From Choanephora cucurbitarum (taxonomy: Eukaryota > Mucoromycota > Mucoromycetes > Mucorales > Choanephoraceae), in NCBI GenBank assembly GCA_025331435.1, contig JAIWNI010000004.1:186001-250000 (forward strand): a stretch of 64,000 nucleotides of DNA, written 5' to 3'. This document shows, one piece after another, positions 35,533-47,044 of the stretch. The number at the start of each line of letters is the position of its first letter. Positions within the stretch are counted from its first letter, which is position 1. Both the position numbers and the translations under genes were made by a program. The notes beneath the pieces were generated by a model. It was not told the DNA's origin and ran no database searches. It saw nothing but the letters and a program-made list of their open reading frames with translations.

Positions 35533-37162
35533 TTTGTCTTCTTCTATTTCTTTTTCTGTTAGAGTAGATGGTTTGATAAAGTAGCATATTTGCAGCTATT
35601 TCCTTTCCTTTATATATGTATCTGCAAGAGTTTTATATGGGCTGTGCTGTACCATTGCTTTCGCCTGGTTGCTTGGCCTGTATGATCCTCGTGCCGCATG
35701 ACATAGGAATTAGAAATAGGATGGCAAAGTCGGTGCATTTCTTTCGCTCCTTTTGAATCTTTATTGTTTTTGTTGAAAGAAGCTGAAAGCACTCGAGACG
35801 ATTGTTGCACGGATTGAGGATGTTAAAAGCAGTTTTTACTCAATTTATTTAGTCAAGATTTAGAATTAGAAAGATGATGGTTCCTGTTAGTATAAACACC
35901 CTATTTTGGATATATGCATTTGTTTGTTTATCTTCCAAGCGCTCAGTAAGAAACGCTGATACTTGTCACAAGTGGGTACAAACAATAAGGCTTTGTTGCC
36001 TGCGCATTCATTGAGTGTTTTTGCCTGTAGCTAAGAACAATGCTTTATGACAAATAGTGAATATAAAACAAGATGCAATATGACACTACCTGAGAGACTT
36101 TGAAACTGTGTTGCTCAGCAGAATACAAATGCGAAGCCAATATTTCCAAACAGGTCTATCATCAGCCATTTTTACTTTCATCACCAAAACTCTTGAGACC
36201 TCTTCATCAAGATGAAATAAAGGTTGCTTTTGGCTACTATCATACTTTTAAGGTATTTATCACAGTTTGCCTAATAAAAATTTTCCATTCTTTCTACTTC
36301 CTTCGGTTATATTTGACTCGGAATCAACACACAGAGAGAATGATGTTTGTGCTTAGAAGTTTTTTGAGGACTCTGAAATAGTAGTCTCTCAAGTCGAGCC
36401 TCTACTGTACCATCCATTATAAGAATAAACCCACTGAAAGCGTTTCAAGTAAAATATTAATCTTAACCCACCACCTCCTCGAATAAACAACTTTTATGTT
36501 GAGCCACCATTATTAATTTTTTAACTTCTCGTATTACAGCAACTGGAAGAAATAACTACAGACCAATTTATTTGTAATAACCAAGGAGCCTTTTTTCTTA
36601 TCAGACACATCATATTGCGCCCTTTCTCTCATTTCTGTGTAAGCGGATTTGGCTCACATTTGAATATATAGTGTTTATGCTTGGGCAGCTTTGGATGTAC
36701 TTGATAATTCTTCTCTCTAGTCCAACACAACTGATTGATCTGGTCTAGAAAAAAAACATAGCTTTTGCATAAAACCATTTCTTTTCTGGATACTCCAACA
36801 ATTAAATATTTAATATTCTTTTACCATTGACCATGCTTGAAAAAAATTGGGGTCTCCTCCTTTAATCTCCCTTTTTCTTTGTCACATCCTCCTTGAGGAA
36901 ATTGTTGCTTGGCATATTACTTCCTTCAGGCTATACCTCATCTCATTCTTTGCTTTTTCTTTAATGATATAGTATTGATGGCCGAATCCGATTCATAAAA
37001 AAGATACACTCATGTTCAAGTCGAATTATTCTTTGGATTGGTTAAAAGAGGCGAATCGAATTGATTCTTTTCTAAGATGATTTAATTAGAATAAGATTAT
37101 AGGATTAAGCTTGGAATAAATAAAGATAACGTTTGATTTGAAAGGGGATTGTACAGACTTCA
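35533..37162. other. Intergenic region, no gene seen
   Basis: About 1.6 kb of AT-rich DNA holding the promoter of the secreted protein gene (TATA-like stretch near 35612) and the 3' flank of the PH-domain gene. The plus-strand open frame 36100-36381 is not convincing. Around 36388-36412 a stretch CTCAAGTCGAGCCTCTACTGTA faintly resembles one end of the inverted-repeat elements described elsewhere, without a partner end. Confidence 0.4.
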
Positions 37163-38485
37163 CTAGAAAGAATGTAGCTTGGTATCGTTAACATACTCTC
37201 TAACTGAAGCATAGGGCGGCATGGCAATAGAAGGGTAAAGACGTTGAAGATCTTGAATAGAAGAGACAGAGGGAGATCGCTTTGATTTAAGCTGTATGTT
37301 TCTCAATGACTTCTGTAAATCTGCCAAACTCATCTCTTCTTCATCTTGCGCTCTTTTAATGGGATAGGCAGGATGTGTAGTCAAGAAATCCAATGGCGAC
37401 AACAAGGTACTCATACGATGTAGATCTAGCGATGTCTTTGCTGTTTCCATGAATGGCATAGATGCTCTTCTTTTGGCTTTTGCTTCTTTGGCTGCATGAT
37501 CGTTTGATTGACATACTTGAATTAACTTTTTGGCTTGAATAGATGAATGGTAAGTCAATGTTTGATCTTGACATGTTTCTTCTATCGTATCGTCATGAAC
37601 AGTGATGGCGTCTTGGAAAAAATGAAGCGGTTTATAAGTCGTCAGCTTCTTTCGATCCATCCAATGACGTACATCATCCGATCGTCTCTTTTTGAGCTTC
37701 TGTGGAGATTTCGTCTGCAGTGGCATTTCCTGAAATGCATGTGGTACAAATGCCCTTTTTGATGAGCGTTTGCTTGAAGCCCGCCTTTTGATGCGATGTC
37801 GATTACTCACACTTGTTATATTGGTAAATACACTCGTGTTTTCATCGTCCGGAATAGGTTCAATAGGTGGTGGTGGCTGTTTGATGGAAGGGTTATTGGC
37901 TATCAATTCAGCTAATGAAGAACACCATGCTTCAATCGTCTTGAGTTTCTCTTGCGATAGAATGGGGTATTTGATCTGTACAAGAGGCACATTATCTTCT
38001 TCATCGTCATCTATCTGTGGAGGCTGTAGTCGAGTAAAATGCCACATCTTTGTGAGCACAAACAACCAGCGTTCTAAGTCTTTTTGTTTGTGCGCCTTTA
38101 AAACGATTGCCCTTTCCATGGAACGAATCGAAAAGCATTTGGAAGGTTGGCTTGAGTTTTTTCTTTTGAGAACAGATATAGAAGTGACACGAGATATATC
38201 CATGGTCCATTCAGGCAATTGATAGTAATTCACTTGTTGTTCTTTGTCGTCTTCTATTGTTAGCTGCTTAGGTGTGCTAAACAATGGACTAGGTGTATTA
38301 TTGTTCCTGACTTTTCGCTTAGATAAACATGTTAAGTGAGAACCGTCAAACCGAAAAAGACGCCAGATCCATTGTTTCTTCTGGTTGCGAATGTAAAGGT
38401 GGCCTTCAAATATAGGCGTTGTTGTCACTGGTATCTCTGTTAATTGTTGCTGATCTTTACGGTCAAAAGATAGAAAAAAGGGCAT
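37163..38485 (-). CDS. PH-domain protein, otherwise unknown
   Basis: Single-exon ORF of 440 aa. An N-terminal pleckstrin-homology domain is visible at about residues 23-150: IFEGHLYIRNQKKQWIWRLFRFDGSHLTCLS opens it, WTMDISRVTSISVLKRKN and CFSIRS are central, and the closing helix is KQKDLERWLFVLTKMW. Such domains bind phosphoinositides or proteins at membranes. The rest is polar, rich in Ser, Lys and Arg, with basic clusters (RHRIKRRASSKRSSKRA, KKRRSDDVRHW) that could be a nuclear signal or membrane-binding patch, and several R-R/K-x-S sites fitting basophilic kinases. No other domain is recognised. Confidence 0.82.
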   Translation of the reverse strand: MPFFLSFDRKDQQQLTEIPVTTTPIFEGHLYIRNQKKQWIWRLFRFDGSHLTCLSKRKVRNNNTPSPLFSTPKQLTIEDDKEQQVNYYQLPEWTMDISRVTSISVLKRKNSSQPSKCFSIRSMERAIVLKAHKQKDLERWLFVLTKMWHFTRLQPPQIDDDEEDNVPLVQIKYPILSQEKLKTIEAWCSSLAELIANNPSIKQPPPPIEPIPDDENTSVFTNITSVSNRHRIKRRASSKRSSKRAFVPHAFQEMPLQTKSPQKLKKRRSDDVRHWMDRKKLTTYKPLHFFQDAITVHDDTIEETCQDQTLTYHSSIQAKKLIQVCQSNDHAAKEAKAKRRASMPFMETAKTSLDLHRMSTLLSPLDFLTTHPAYPIKRAQDEEEMSLADLQKSLRNIQLKSKRSPSVSSIQDLQRLYPSIAMPPYASVREYVNDTKLHSF

Positions 38486-40518
38486 CCTAAAAATAGTGAA
38501 AGTAAGTTTAGATTAAGCAGGAATTGATGCATTTTCTTATCTATCAACATACAGACTCATTGCTTGAAAATCAAGGAGCAGAAGGAGGGAAGGAGAGAAG
38601 AAAAGAAACAAATAATGGAAGCCAACTATACTTAAGCTAATGTGTGATGTCGGGTGTCTTTTTGATTACAATGTGACTTCTCACACTTTTTTAAAAATGG
38701 TTCGGTGTTAAATAAACAAAAATAGAACAATAAAAAAAAAAGAGCAGGTACCCAAAAAAAGAGAGAGTCTAGAAGACTTGGACCCAAAGATGGTTTTCCT
38801 CTTCGCTTTATACTATTCCAGATATGAAAAGGCACTTTCGATCTCTTATTTTTTTTCTTATGCAATAGATAAAAGTAAGGAAAAAGAAAGCCATGAGATC
38901 ATACTATTTTGACTACTGTGCCTGTATGCATTCTCACAAGGTCAAGTAGTATTCAAAGATAAAAGTTGGGAAAGCGTTATTTTTCTCAAATCTCTAGCAC
39001 TCACTTTCCACCCTGCATCCTCGAGTCACAAGTCTCATGCCATCTATTGAATTAAAGGAGGAACAGGAGAGTGAAGAGAAATGTGCTTGTCTTTAGGGTT
39101 AGTAACGAACTCTGATTTGCTTTACCATAAAGAAACACATATGAAAGCTTCGCTAACATTCATAACTCGTCCGTAAAATTGAAAACAGGTTTGTCCCCTT
39201 TTCCTCCTTTGTATGAGATTTATTACTTGAGTCTCTTCTTGATATTTATAGTCCAAGTCAATAAAATGAATTGTGTACAAACACACTTTCTTTGTTCATC
39301 TAGCGAACCTCGGAAGAGGAAAGGGATATATTCATTTAGCGGCGAAAGTCAAAGAAAGCATGGATGTTAATGTGAGTCTAATTGAAGTGGTGGTTCTGTA
39401 ATAAGAAAAAATCCTCTAAAGTTTAGTCTATATTTTCAAGCTTATATGAGACACATGATCTAAACAAGTATTAGCTGTTTGATGCAAGTAAGCGTTCTTT
39501 TTCTGTAGGCATTCCCCTCTACTTTCTGAGTTTATGCGAAAAGGTCCTTACTTGCTTATACTTATCATATGCTTTCTTATTCAGCAAAAGACAGAACACA
39601 TGTCAATTAGAAGCGGGAAGTGAAAATAAAATTCACGCATACTCCTGCTTGATCTTGACAAGAGAACTCCGAGGTTGACGAAAAAGGAAGAGGTATCAAG
39701 CATAGATTGATTTGGAAGTATTAGAGCAAAGTTATAACACTTCAATTAAGGAAGGCGTAACTCTTATTGAGTGACGCTTTTGCTCAGCTTATCAGGGCTT
39801 TGTGTAGTTGCTGAGCATACACGAAGCAAGTTTTTTTTTGTTTTTTAAGGCTACACAAAAGGAATTTGAAACTTCATGAGTTTCTCTATTTGGTCGATCC
39901 CATGAGTTTAATTGCTCTTTCCCTGTCAATTTTTATGATCTTTCCTGTAAGCCCTTGAAAAAGCTTTCTTTTTCTACTTTTAGACAATAAATTATCGACT
40001 ACCAAAACAGAATAAGATTATCTATAAACGAAACATTCAATGGTGGTCTTTAAGCAGGTCTCGTCCTTTGATTGCTAGTAGATTGATCTCATGCTTTGAT
40101 ATTCTTTCTTTTCAAGATACAAACAATAACGAGGCTGCACATAACAATGAATTAAACCTAAAAAGAGATATTTTGTAATAATCTTGGACTGAAATTGGTT
40201 TCAAACTTCTGTTTCTCTTTTGTCTCTCAAGCCTATAAGCGCAAGAGAGACGGTTCGATTGAATCATGCTCACTTGCTCTCTTTTACTGCTTAACTCTGC
40301 CTACAAACTAGCATAAGACTAATGGCAGATAAATTCATGTTATTTATCAGCCTATGAAATGGCCCCCCTCCTTCCCCCAAAGACAGAAGTCACACACACA
40401 CACTCACAAGGGTTCTGAGAGATACTTCAAAAAAAATGATCAGTTTAATATTTTTCTTTTTTTTTTTAGAGAAAAAAACACATACTCTTTTTCTTTTATT
40501 CTATAGTTTCATACAATA
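38486..40518. other. Intergenic region, no gene seen
   Basis: About 2 kb of AT-rich DNA between two divergently oriented genes. Open frames are short and unconvincing. A short hairpin potential (TGCTCAGC paired with GCTGAGCA) lies near 39781-39820. A pyrimidine-rich leader precedes PET100. Confidence 0.45.
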
Positions 40519-40910
40519 ATGGGTGGTCCACGATTAGAAGTTGTTAAAGTAAATACAAGTCAATGGTTAGACCCGAAGTTAGAAGGACTAACTGCTTTGA
40601 TTATTGTAGTTTGGTTTTTATGTCTTCTTTCCAGTAGGCGTTATGTTATATTTTGGTGGACCTGACTTCTATGATACCTATGTCAAAGGAATCAAATTCT
40701 GGCCTGACATTGACACTTCTTATGTAAATAGTCCATATGTCGTATCTTCAATATGATAAGCTAACTCAAGTTTCCCTATAACAGCGACCTCCTTCCACAA
40801 CTGAAGAAGTGCGTAGTGCTCTAGACAAAATGAAAGCGGATCGAGAAGAACGTTGGAGAAAGGCATATCAGGAAAAGAAAGCACAAGCAGCCAATAATTC
40901 TGATCAATAA
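40519..40910 (+). CDS. PET100: PET100, cytochrome c oxidase assembly factor
   Basis: Small mitochondrial inner-membrane protein required for assembly of cytochrome c oxidase. Exons 40519-40548, 40610-40723 and 40795-40910 join in frame to 85 aa. MGGPRLEVVKFGFYVFFPVG and VMLYFGGPDFYD are the diagnostic N-terminal targeting/membrane region of PET100, and RPPSTTEEV begins the charged C-terminal helix (DKMKADREERWRKAYQEKKAQ). The first intron has a GGACTAAC branch site and the second an AGCTAAC site. Only ten codons lie in exon 1. The gene is convergent with the PHD gene, stops 103 bp apart. Confidence 0.93.
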
Positions 40911-41013
40911 AAATCAACAAAGAGAGAAAAGGATTATTATTTATTAACACTATACGAGAAAGAAAATATGTACATGAAAAAAGGAAGAGCATGAGAGAGA
41001 GAGAGAAGAAAAC

Positions 41014-43249
41014 CTATCGTTCAAGCCATAACCTGTTCTTGGAACGCATAAGGCGAAAAGCACCAATTGGAATACGTTGCCATCGACTTAAATCTCGAGA
41101 AAAGAGTTCATCTTGTTCAAGTGAAGGAGAATGATGATCGTCAAGTCGAGACGTATCCACCAAATCATCCATTGTAACCAGCTGTTCTTCTTCTTTTTGT
41201 TCCTTATGGATCATATCTTCTAATTCGTCTATTATAGCAGCGGGTGAGGCAGGAGCGGAAGATGGATAGCTCTCTTCTATACGCAATTTCTTTTTGTCGT
41301 TGTCTTGTTCGGTAGTAAACATGTCCATCTTACGTTTGCCTTCTTGCTGCTTTTGTTGCTGTTCAAGCATGATGCTTGTTGTTAATGCTTCTAGATATTG
41401 ATTAGGTGAAAGTCTATCTATATTACATATATTATCCTGTTTGTCTTCTGCTGGCTTGTCTTTTTCTTCCATCTCTTCCATCTCTTCTTTCTCTTGTTCT
41501 TGAATAGGCTCTAAAGCTGCCAATGAGAGATTATCCAGCACTAAGGCACTCAATGCCTCTGAAGTAGACAGATCATGAGATCCACGATGTCGATGTGCTG
41601 CTGAGACTGTATTGCTTGGTAAGGAAGGTCGTCGTGAAATACCATCATACTGATGATGATGGATTACTGAGTTCAATGCACTCGTCAATTCAAAGGCCGA
41701 CAATGCATGGTATTCTGCACCCATGGTAGGCGTATTCGTACCAGTTGTGTTAGAGACTTGTTGAGATGCCATGGCCTGCATAAAAGCTGCTGTAATACTA
41801 TCGTACAAGTTGCCTTCACTATCCAGTAGTGTTTCGTCATCATCTGTAGGCAGCACAATAGCCATATCAAATTCCTCTTCCTCCTCCTCATCTTCGGAGG
41901 ATGACCAATGACTATGATATGGGATAGCTTCTTCTTCTTCCTCTTCCTCATCATATTCATCACATTCATCCTCTGTATAGCCTTCAACAAACATCCCACT
42001 GCCTTCATCTTCTTCAGACTGTCCCATTTCATCAATGATCGCTTGTGTCTCTGCCTCTTCTATGTCTTCATCATCTCCTGAATCAATATGAACACTAGAA
42101 CCAGTAAGGGAAGAACAGGTTTCCAACTCTTTGGGTTGTTCGTCCTCTTCATCTGTAAAGAATTCTTCGCTTTCGGACATAGAAGAAGAAGCAGATAAAG
42201 GTGACATAGTCTCTAGCAAATCATCCAAATCATCTACTATTAGCTCTTCATCTGAATCTTCTTCAGACTCTTTCTTTAATAGTTTCTTTTTTGATGATTT
42301 TTGTCCCATGATATTGGTCAACAGTGTTTTGCTTTTGCCTCGTCTAGGTGTTGGTTTGACTTGAACATGTTCGAAATCACTGATGTCCGATTCACTATCA
42401 CTACTGATACTGCTACTACTTTCATCTGATGTTGTTGAATGGTGACGATCTTTGACTGTCCATGTGTTTGACTTTTTTGGTATCATTTTGCCTGGTTTCC
42501 TTGGTGCTGGAATGACTATTTTTTTTTGGAAAGTAGAAATTAACATATACATCTATAGTTGCTTCTTTCAATAACTTACTAATTTTAGTTGACATTTTCT
42601 TTTGTGAAGATTTGCGTGCAGCTGGTGACGGTGGTGGAGGTGGAGGAGTAGGTGGCAGCGATATTGGCTTATCTGCAACAGCACCACAAGTACAATCACC
42701 ATCACATAAAATACACAAATCATCCTCTTCATCCTCTTCATTTTCATCTATCGTTGTAGTTGAAGGCAATTGAACAGTGGATGGTTCGGTAGATTGTGAC
42801 TTGGCAATGACAGGCAGGATAATGATTGATTTTTTTCGAACATTCGTTGCTGAGTTACGACGATGCAAAGTAGTACATGATTTGCAAAAATAATGGTCTG
42901 TCACTGAGTTTGGTTTTAAGCCAACACAAGCACCATGAAACCATTCTAATCAAACGTATATTAAGTATTGTTTAGTTTTAAGCCTATGTTCCGAATACCT
43001 TTGCATTGGTCGCATTCAATCATAAACTCTTTTCCATCATATCCTCTTCGACAAACACAATACTGAGGATCCGTTTTCTTTTTAGTTTTGCCCTTTTTTG
43101 GTTTTTTTTTTGTGCGGTTTCTTTTTGTTCTGTTTCTTGTGGTTCACTTGTACTCGTAGATCTGAGTCAGACGAGAGGGAAGAAGCGTCTGAGAGTTGCA
43201 AGGAAAGGTCTGAGTCTGACTGGTGTTGGTGTTTAGCTAGCTTGCTCAT
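41014..43249 (-). CDS. PHD-finger protein with long acidic/low-complexity region; apparent 1-base frame break
   Basis: Exons 42999-43249, 42580-42945 and 41014-42515. A Lys-rich N-terminus leads into a PHD finger, TDPQYCVCRRGYDGKEFMIECDQCK then EWFHGACVGL and DHYFCKSC, a complete Cys4-His-Cys3 zinc pattern that usually reads histone H3 tails. A second Cys cluster (CILCDGDCTCG) and a proline run (PPTPPPPPP) follow. The rest is Ser/Asp/Glu-rich, and it ends with LSRWQRIPIGAFRLMRSKNRLWLER. The start codon at 43249 is out of frame with the PHD unless one base is dropped from the A10 run (43102-43111 top-strand T10). With nine, the frame is open throughout. A sequencing or assembly slip is the likeliest cause. 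About 710 aa. Divergent from the SET gene. Confidence 0.85.
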
Positions 43250-43472
43250 GGTATATCGCTATGTACAAAAATTATATAGAAGAAAGAGGGAAAAGAAGAA
43301 GAAAAGAAATGCCAAATTTTACTAAGGTAAGTTCTTACTACAAAAAAATCTTTTTTTTTTTCTTCGGGTGAACTATCTTTTTTTTTTCATGGGCTGACTG
43401 CCAAAAAAAAATGCTTTGACAACAATAAAGATCTATCTGTTCTTGTTTTATAGACAAAACTCATAATACACA
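43250..43472. promoter_or_regulatory. Bidirectional promoter between PHD-finger and SET-domain genes
   Basis: Only 223 bp separate the divergent start codons of the PHD-finger (minus) and SET-domain (plus) genes. It is rich in poly-T/poly-A tracts, which exclude nucleosomes in fungi, and no separate regulatory site can be named. Co-regulation of the pair is plausible. Confidence 0.55.
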
Positions 43473-44176
43473 ATGAATTACTTGAAAGATATCAAGACAG
43501 CAACACCTCCCTCTGGTTGGACACCTGAGACAAAATACATCGATAAACTTTTCTGGTCACCTAATGTACCTGCCGACCAAAAAGAGTTGTTTCAGCCAAC
43601 TAACCCAAACAAAGAAGATCCACGCCGTACAATCAACTTTATGAATCAGCATGTCAACTTAGTTGGTACATTTCCCGGCATCAAAGAACAGAAGCGTCAT
43701 GTCAAGATCAAGAAGATCACCGATCCCAATCATCCCTGTTGTGGTGCTTATGGTCTGTTTGCAGCTCAGACGCTTCAGCCCAAACAGTTGATTATTGATT
43801 ATTTGGGTGTCGTTGAATACCAAGATGGGTACGAGGCTACTTCTGATTATGTGCTCAAGTACAGTGTTGATTTGAGTATTGATGCAGGTCGTTGTGGTAA
43901 TGAAGCACGTTTCTGTAATGATTTCAGAGGGTGTGGTCCTGAGCCCAATGTTTGCTTTATGAATTATATGGATGAAAAGACAAAACATATTAAAGTAGCC
44001 ATTTTCGTAAATGGAAATCGCAAGATCAAAAAAGGAGATGAACTGGTAAAACAAAACAAGCTTGTCATAACATTGCTCTCATTTTTCTTTTAATATATAT
44101 ATAGCTTGTTACTTATGGTAAATCATTCTGGGCTAAAAGAGGCATTGATATGAGTGGACAAAAGCATAAGAAATAA
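43473..44176 (+). CDS. SET-domain protein (putative lysine methyltransferase)
   Basis: Exons 43473-44045 and 44105-44176 join to about 215 aa. The SET domain spans about residues 70-205: GAYGLFAAQTLQPKQLIIDYLGVVE, DYVLKYSVDLSIDAGRCGNEARFCND, CFMNYMDEKTKHIKVAIFVNGNRKIKKGDEL, and LVTYGKSFW across the intron. RFCND replaces the usual RFINH; the other core positions (GNEARF, GDEL.TYG) are kept. No pre-SET, PHD or other domain is attached. Target residue and protein (histone or not) are unknown. It shares a 223-bp divergent promoter with a PHD-finger gene and ends 102 bp from the convergent ARPC3 stop. Confidence 0.85.
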
Positions 44177-44278
44177 GTTTCAACTTTACTTTACTTTACT
44201 TTATACCAAGAAAAAACCCCATCATATTCACTCAATTAAATAAATGTACACATACACACACACTCTGGCTTAAGCAGC

Positions 44279-45007
44279 TTATAAGCTCAAGTTCATGAAC
44301 TTTCTCTTGGAAAAACACATCCACCACTTGCTCAAGTGTCCATCCACATAAATTCTATCAACCAAACGAAGAACAAGTTCTTGGCGGAGTTGCTGCATAT
44401 ACTGCTTCATTTGTTCTATTGTTATGATAAGTATTAAAGAAACTGACACCTATTGTTCCTCTATTACCTGCTTGGAATTTATCGGTAGGTGCTTGATACA
44501 TAGCATTCAGAGGGAAGGCAGGGTCGCTAGGAATCGAAAAGTTGGAGACAGCCAACGTACTCAAGGACTTGAAGGCTTCACTTTGTGGTGTCATCTTATT
44601 TAAAGAACCGAGACATTGTGAAATAAAGAGGATCAAGTAGATGAGGACTCGGTCTCCATTGCCTTTGATTTCAAAGTTACGAAACAGACAGTTGGCGCGA
44701 AACAAGTCGAGTGCTTCATCAATAATGTCTTCTGTGTTGGGGTCAGCTAGTATAGAGCAAGAAAACAAAAAGGAAATAAAACGCGTATGAGTGTTTTGTT
44801 CTGAATAGCAGTCTATGTTCTTAGTTACCATAAGGTGCGTTGCCTCTGTACTTGGTCTTGATGGGCAACAAAAACATGTTACCGACTGATTGATAGTCGC
44901 CTTCGTTAAACTGTGAATGGTATGCCTTTTTGATGTGGGTGCGTGTATCAAGCAGATAGAGTTAGGTTTAAAGCACAGAGTACAATCCTACTTGAACTTA
45001 CAGGCAT
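44279..45007 (-). CDS. ARPC3: ARPC3, Arp2/3 complex 21-kDa subunit
   Basis: Subunit of the Arp2/3 complex that nucleates branched actin filaments, used in endocytosis and polar growth. Exons 45002-45007, 44829-44925, 44468-44746 and 44279-44415 join in frame to about 172 aa. The first coding exon holds only ATG CCT; the second opens AYHSQFNE. Family landmarks are GNMFLLPIKTKYRG, DIIDEALDLFRANCLFRNFEIKG, DRVLIYLILFISQCL, NFSIPSDPAFPLNAMY and the C-terminal SKWWMCFSKRKFMNLSL. Length and motif order match the family. Confidence 0.96.
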
Positions 45008-45797
45008 TTTGTTAAAGTCCTACAGTGTCTTTAAGTAACAGAAAAAAAGTAAATAAATAATACAGCTATTACTTTCAGTTAAAGTTGCACGACCTGAAAA
45101 GCGGCCTTTGATAACGTCATTCGAGACTTGAAAAAAAAAAAAAAGAACTTGGAGATCCGCTTAAGAATCAATTACTATGCTTTTTTCTCTCTATCTTCGA
45201 TCAAGAAGAAAAAAAAAAAGAACCTAATGAAATAAAGTATGATAATTATGACACTAAAATGATAAAATGGAACACTCATACTGCTTAAGGTTGATATTCT
45301 TACAAATAAAAAGAAGTAGAGCGAGCACTGAGTGTATAACTCTCTCAATCAATTAAATTTGCCTGTCATTCATGCTAATATGACAAGCGGGTATTAATCA
45401 AAACGAAATAGTTGTGCGTCAGTATGTTTCTCTATTTTTTCTACCCAAAGAAAACAGAAAAGCCTGGTGCTTCTTTGATTGACAAAATAAGCTTAAACGT
45501 CTTTGGTTGTTTCCTCTTATTTCGATAATAAAAAAGGGAGACGAAAGAGAGAAATTGTCAACCAAATAAACTTAATCGAAATTATCTGATAGATCGATAC
45601 ACTTTAACGATTTGTTTGTATCACTATTGATCTTGTTTGTCAGTTCATTGGATTGGGTTGGCAAGGGTTTCTAATACACCAATATGATGCAATTATCATA
45701 TGAAGAATTCTGTGTATATATATACATGGAATCTATGTGTTTGTTTTTCTCTCTTTTTTGTTTTCATTCTTCTATAAAATATAATCATTTAATCATC
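45008..45797. other. Intergenic region between divergent genes
   Basis: About 790 bp of AT-rich DNA between the ARPC3 start and the SDR start. It holds homopolymer A/T runs and the 5' leaders of both genes, with no other gene seen. Confidence 0.45.
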
Positions 45798-46855
45798 ATG
45801 TATCGATTTTGCGCAGCTGTACGAGACTTACTTTTAAATATTGCTATTATTTTCGCAAGTTATGCTAGTTTACCTATCACTGGATGGGATGTTATAAAGA
45901 CTTCCCTTTGTAGTCTTGTTAATAAGAAAACACATGTACCTCGCGTAGTCGCCATCACAGGGTCGAGGTAAATTAGAGAAATGGATTATCATTGGATTGA
46001 AACTTATTATTTTATATGCGTTAGTTCCGGTATAGGAGAAGGCATTGCTCATGCATTTGCTGAAGATGGTGTCTCGCTTGTATTGATTGCTAGAGATTTA
46101 GGTAAGCAACTAAGAGAAAGAGAGGGATGAAAGAGTACAATGTAAACTAAACAACACAATATGAAATAGAACGTCTCAACAAGGTAGCTAGAGACTGTAA
46201 AGAACTTGGCTCCCCTAATGTCAAGACAGTTCAATTGGACGTGACAGATACGCAAGCAGTCTATGCTCAATTACCCGAAAAGATCCTTGAATACAATGTA
46301 GATCTGTTTATTGCCAATGCTGGTATTGCTTTCATTCCTGAAACTCCTATCTTGGACCAAGCTGAAGATGTCTTCCAACTGAATGTCTTGGGTACCATCG
46401 CTTGTGTGAACGCAGCCTACAAGAGCATGAAACAACGAGGCAGAGGTGGTCAAATTGCTGCTGTCTCTTCAGGTGGTGTCTACTTTGCTCCTGCTTTTAT
46501 GGTAGCTTACACTGCCTCTAAGGCCGCTGTCATGAGTTATTGTCGAGATCTTCGCGTGTTGGGTAAAGACGACGGTATCACAGTCAACACAATTGCACCT
46601 GGCTATATTGATACACCCATGACGGCCGTCTTGCCAAAGAAGGTTGGATTCTTATACATTACAGCAGAGAAGCATGGTCGTTTGGTCAAGCGATCATTAG
46701 AAGAAGATGTGCCTGTCATCTCCTTCCCTTCTTATCAATACCTCTCTCTTGCTATGATCAGCGCTTTACCCCCTGCTGTTAAACAGATTGCTGCTCGTCT
46801 TGTTCATTTTATCGCAGATCCCATTTTCCGTGATAGATATAAAGTTGATAAATAA
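45798..46855 (+). CDS. Short-chain dehydrogenase/reductase with N-terminal membrane segment
   Basis: NAD(P)-dependent oxidoreductase of the classical SDR family, exons 45798-45967, 46025-46101 and 46170-46855, about 310 aa. An N-terminal hydrophobic segment (DLLLNIAIIFASYASL) suggests ER or other membrane anchoring. The Rossmann motif VVAITGSSSGIGEGIA is assembled across the first intron; NAGIA is present at the usual place; the catalytic Ser is in AAVSSGG and the Tyr/Lys in YTASKAAV; APGYIDTPM follows. The C-terminus has a further hydrophobic or amphipathic stretch. Substrate is unknown; ER-bound lipid, steroid or sphingoid reductases are the usual comparisons. In-frame codons upstream of 45798 are taken as leader. 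Confidence 0.88.
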
Positions 46856-47044
46856 ACAATCAATGTTTCAAACATTCTTCAAAGAAAAAAAAGTATATGT
46901 ATTTACAAATCATGTTTATAATAGTATCCAAAAAAAAAGGAAAAGAAAGGTATATAAACCAATAGAGAAAAGGAAAAAGGAAAAGAAAAATAAAGGCCTG
47001 CCTATCTTCTTCTTTTCTTTGAAGTATATAGAATCATCCTTCTC

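Noticed and set aside
36388..36412. Possible end of another inverted-repeat element (CTCGAC/CTACTGTA-like)
   Set aside because: No partner end in inverted orientation was found nearby; similarity is short.
40246..40262. GGTTCGATTGAATC resembling a tRNA B box
   Set aside because: No acceptor stem, anticodon arm or A box could be folded around it.
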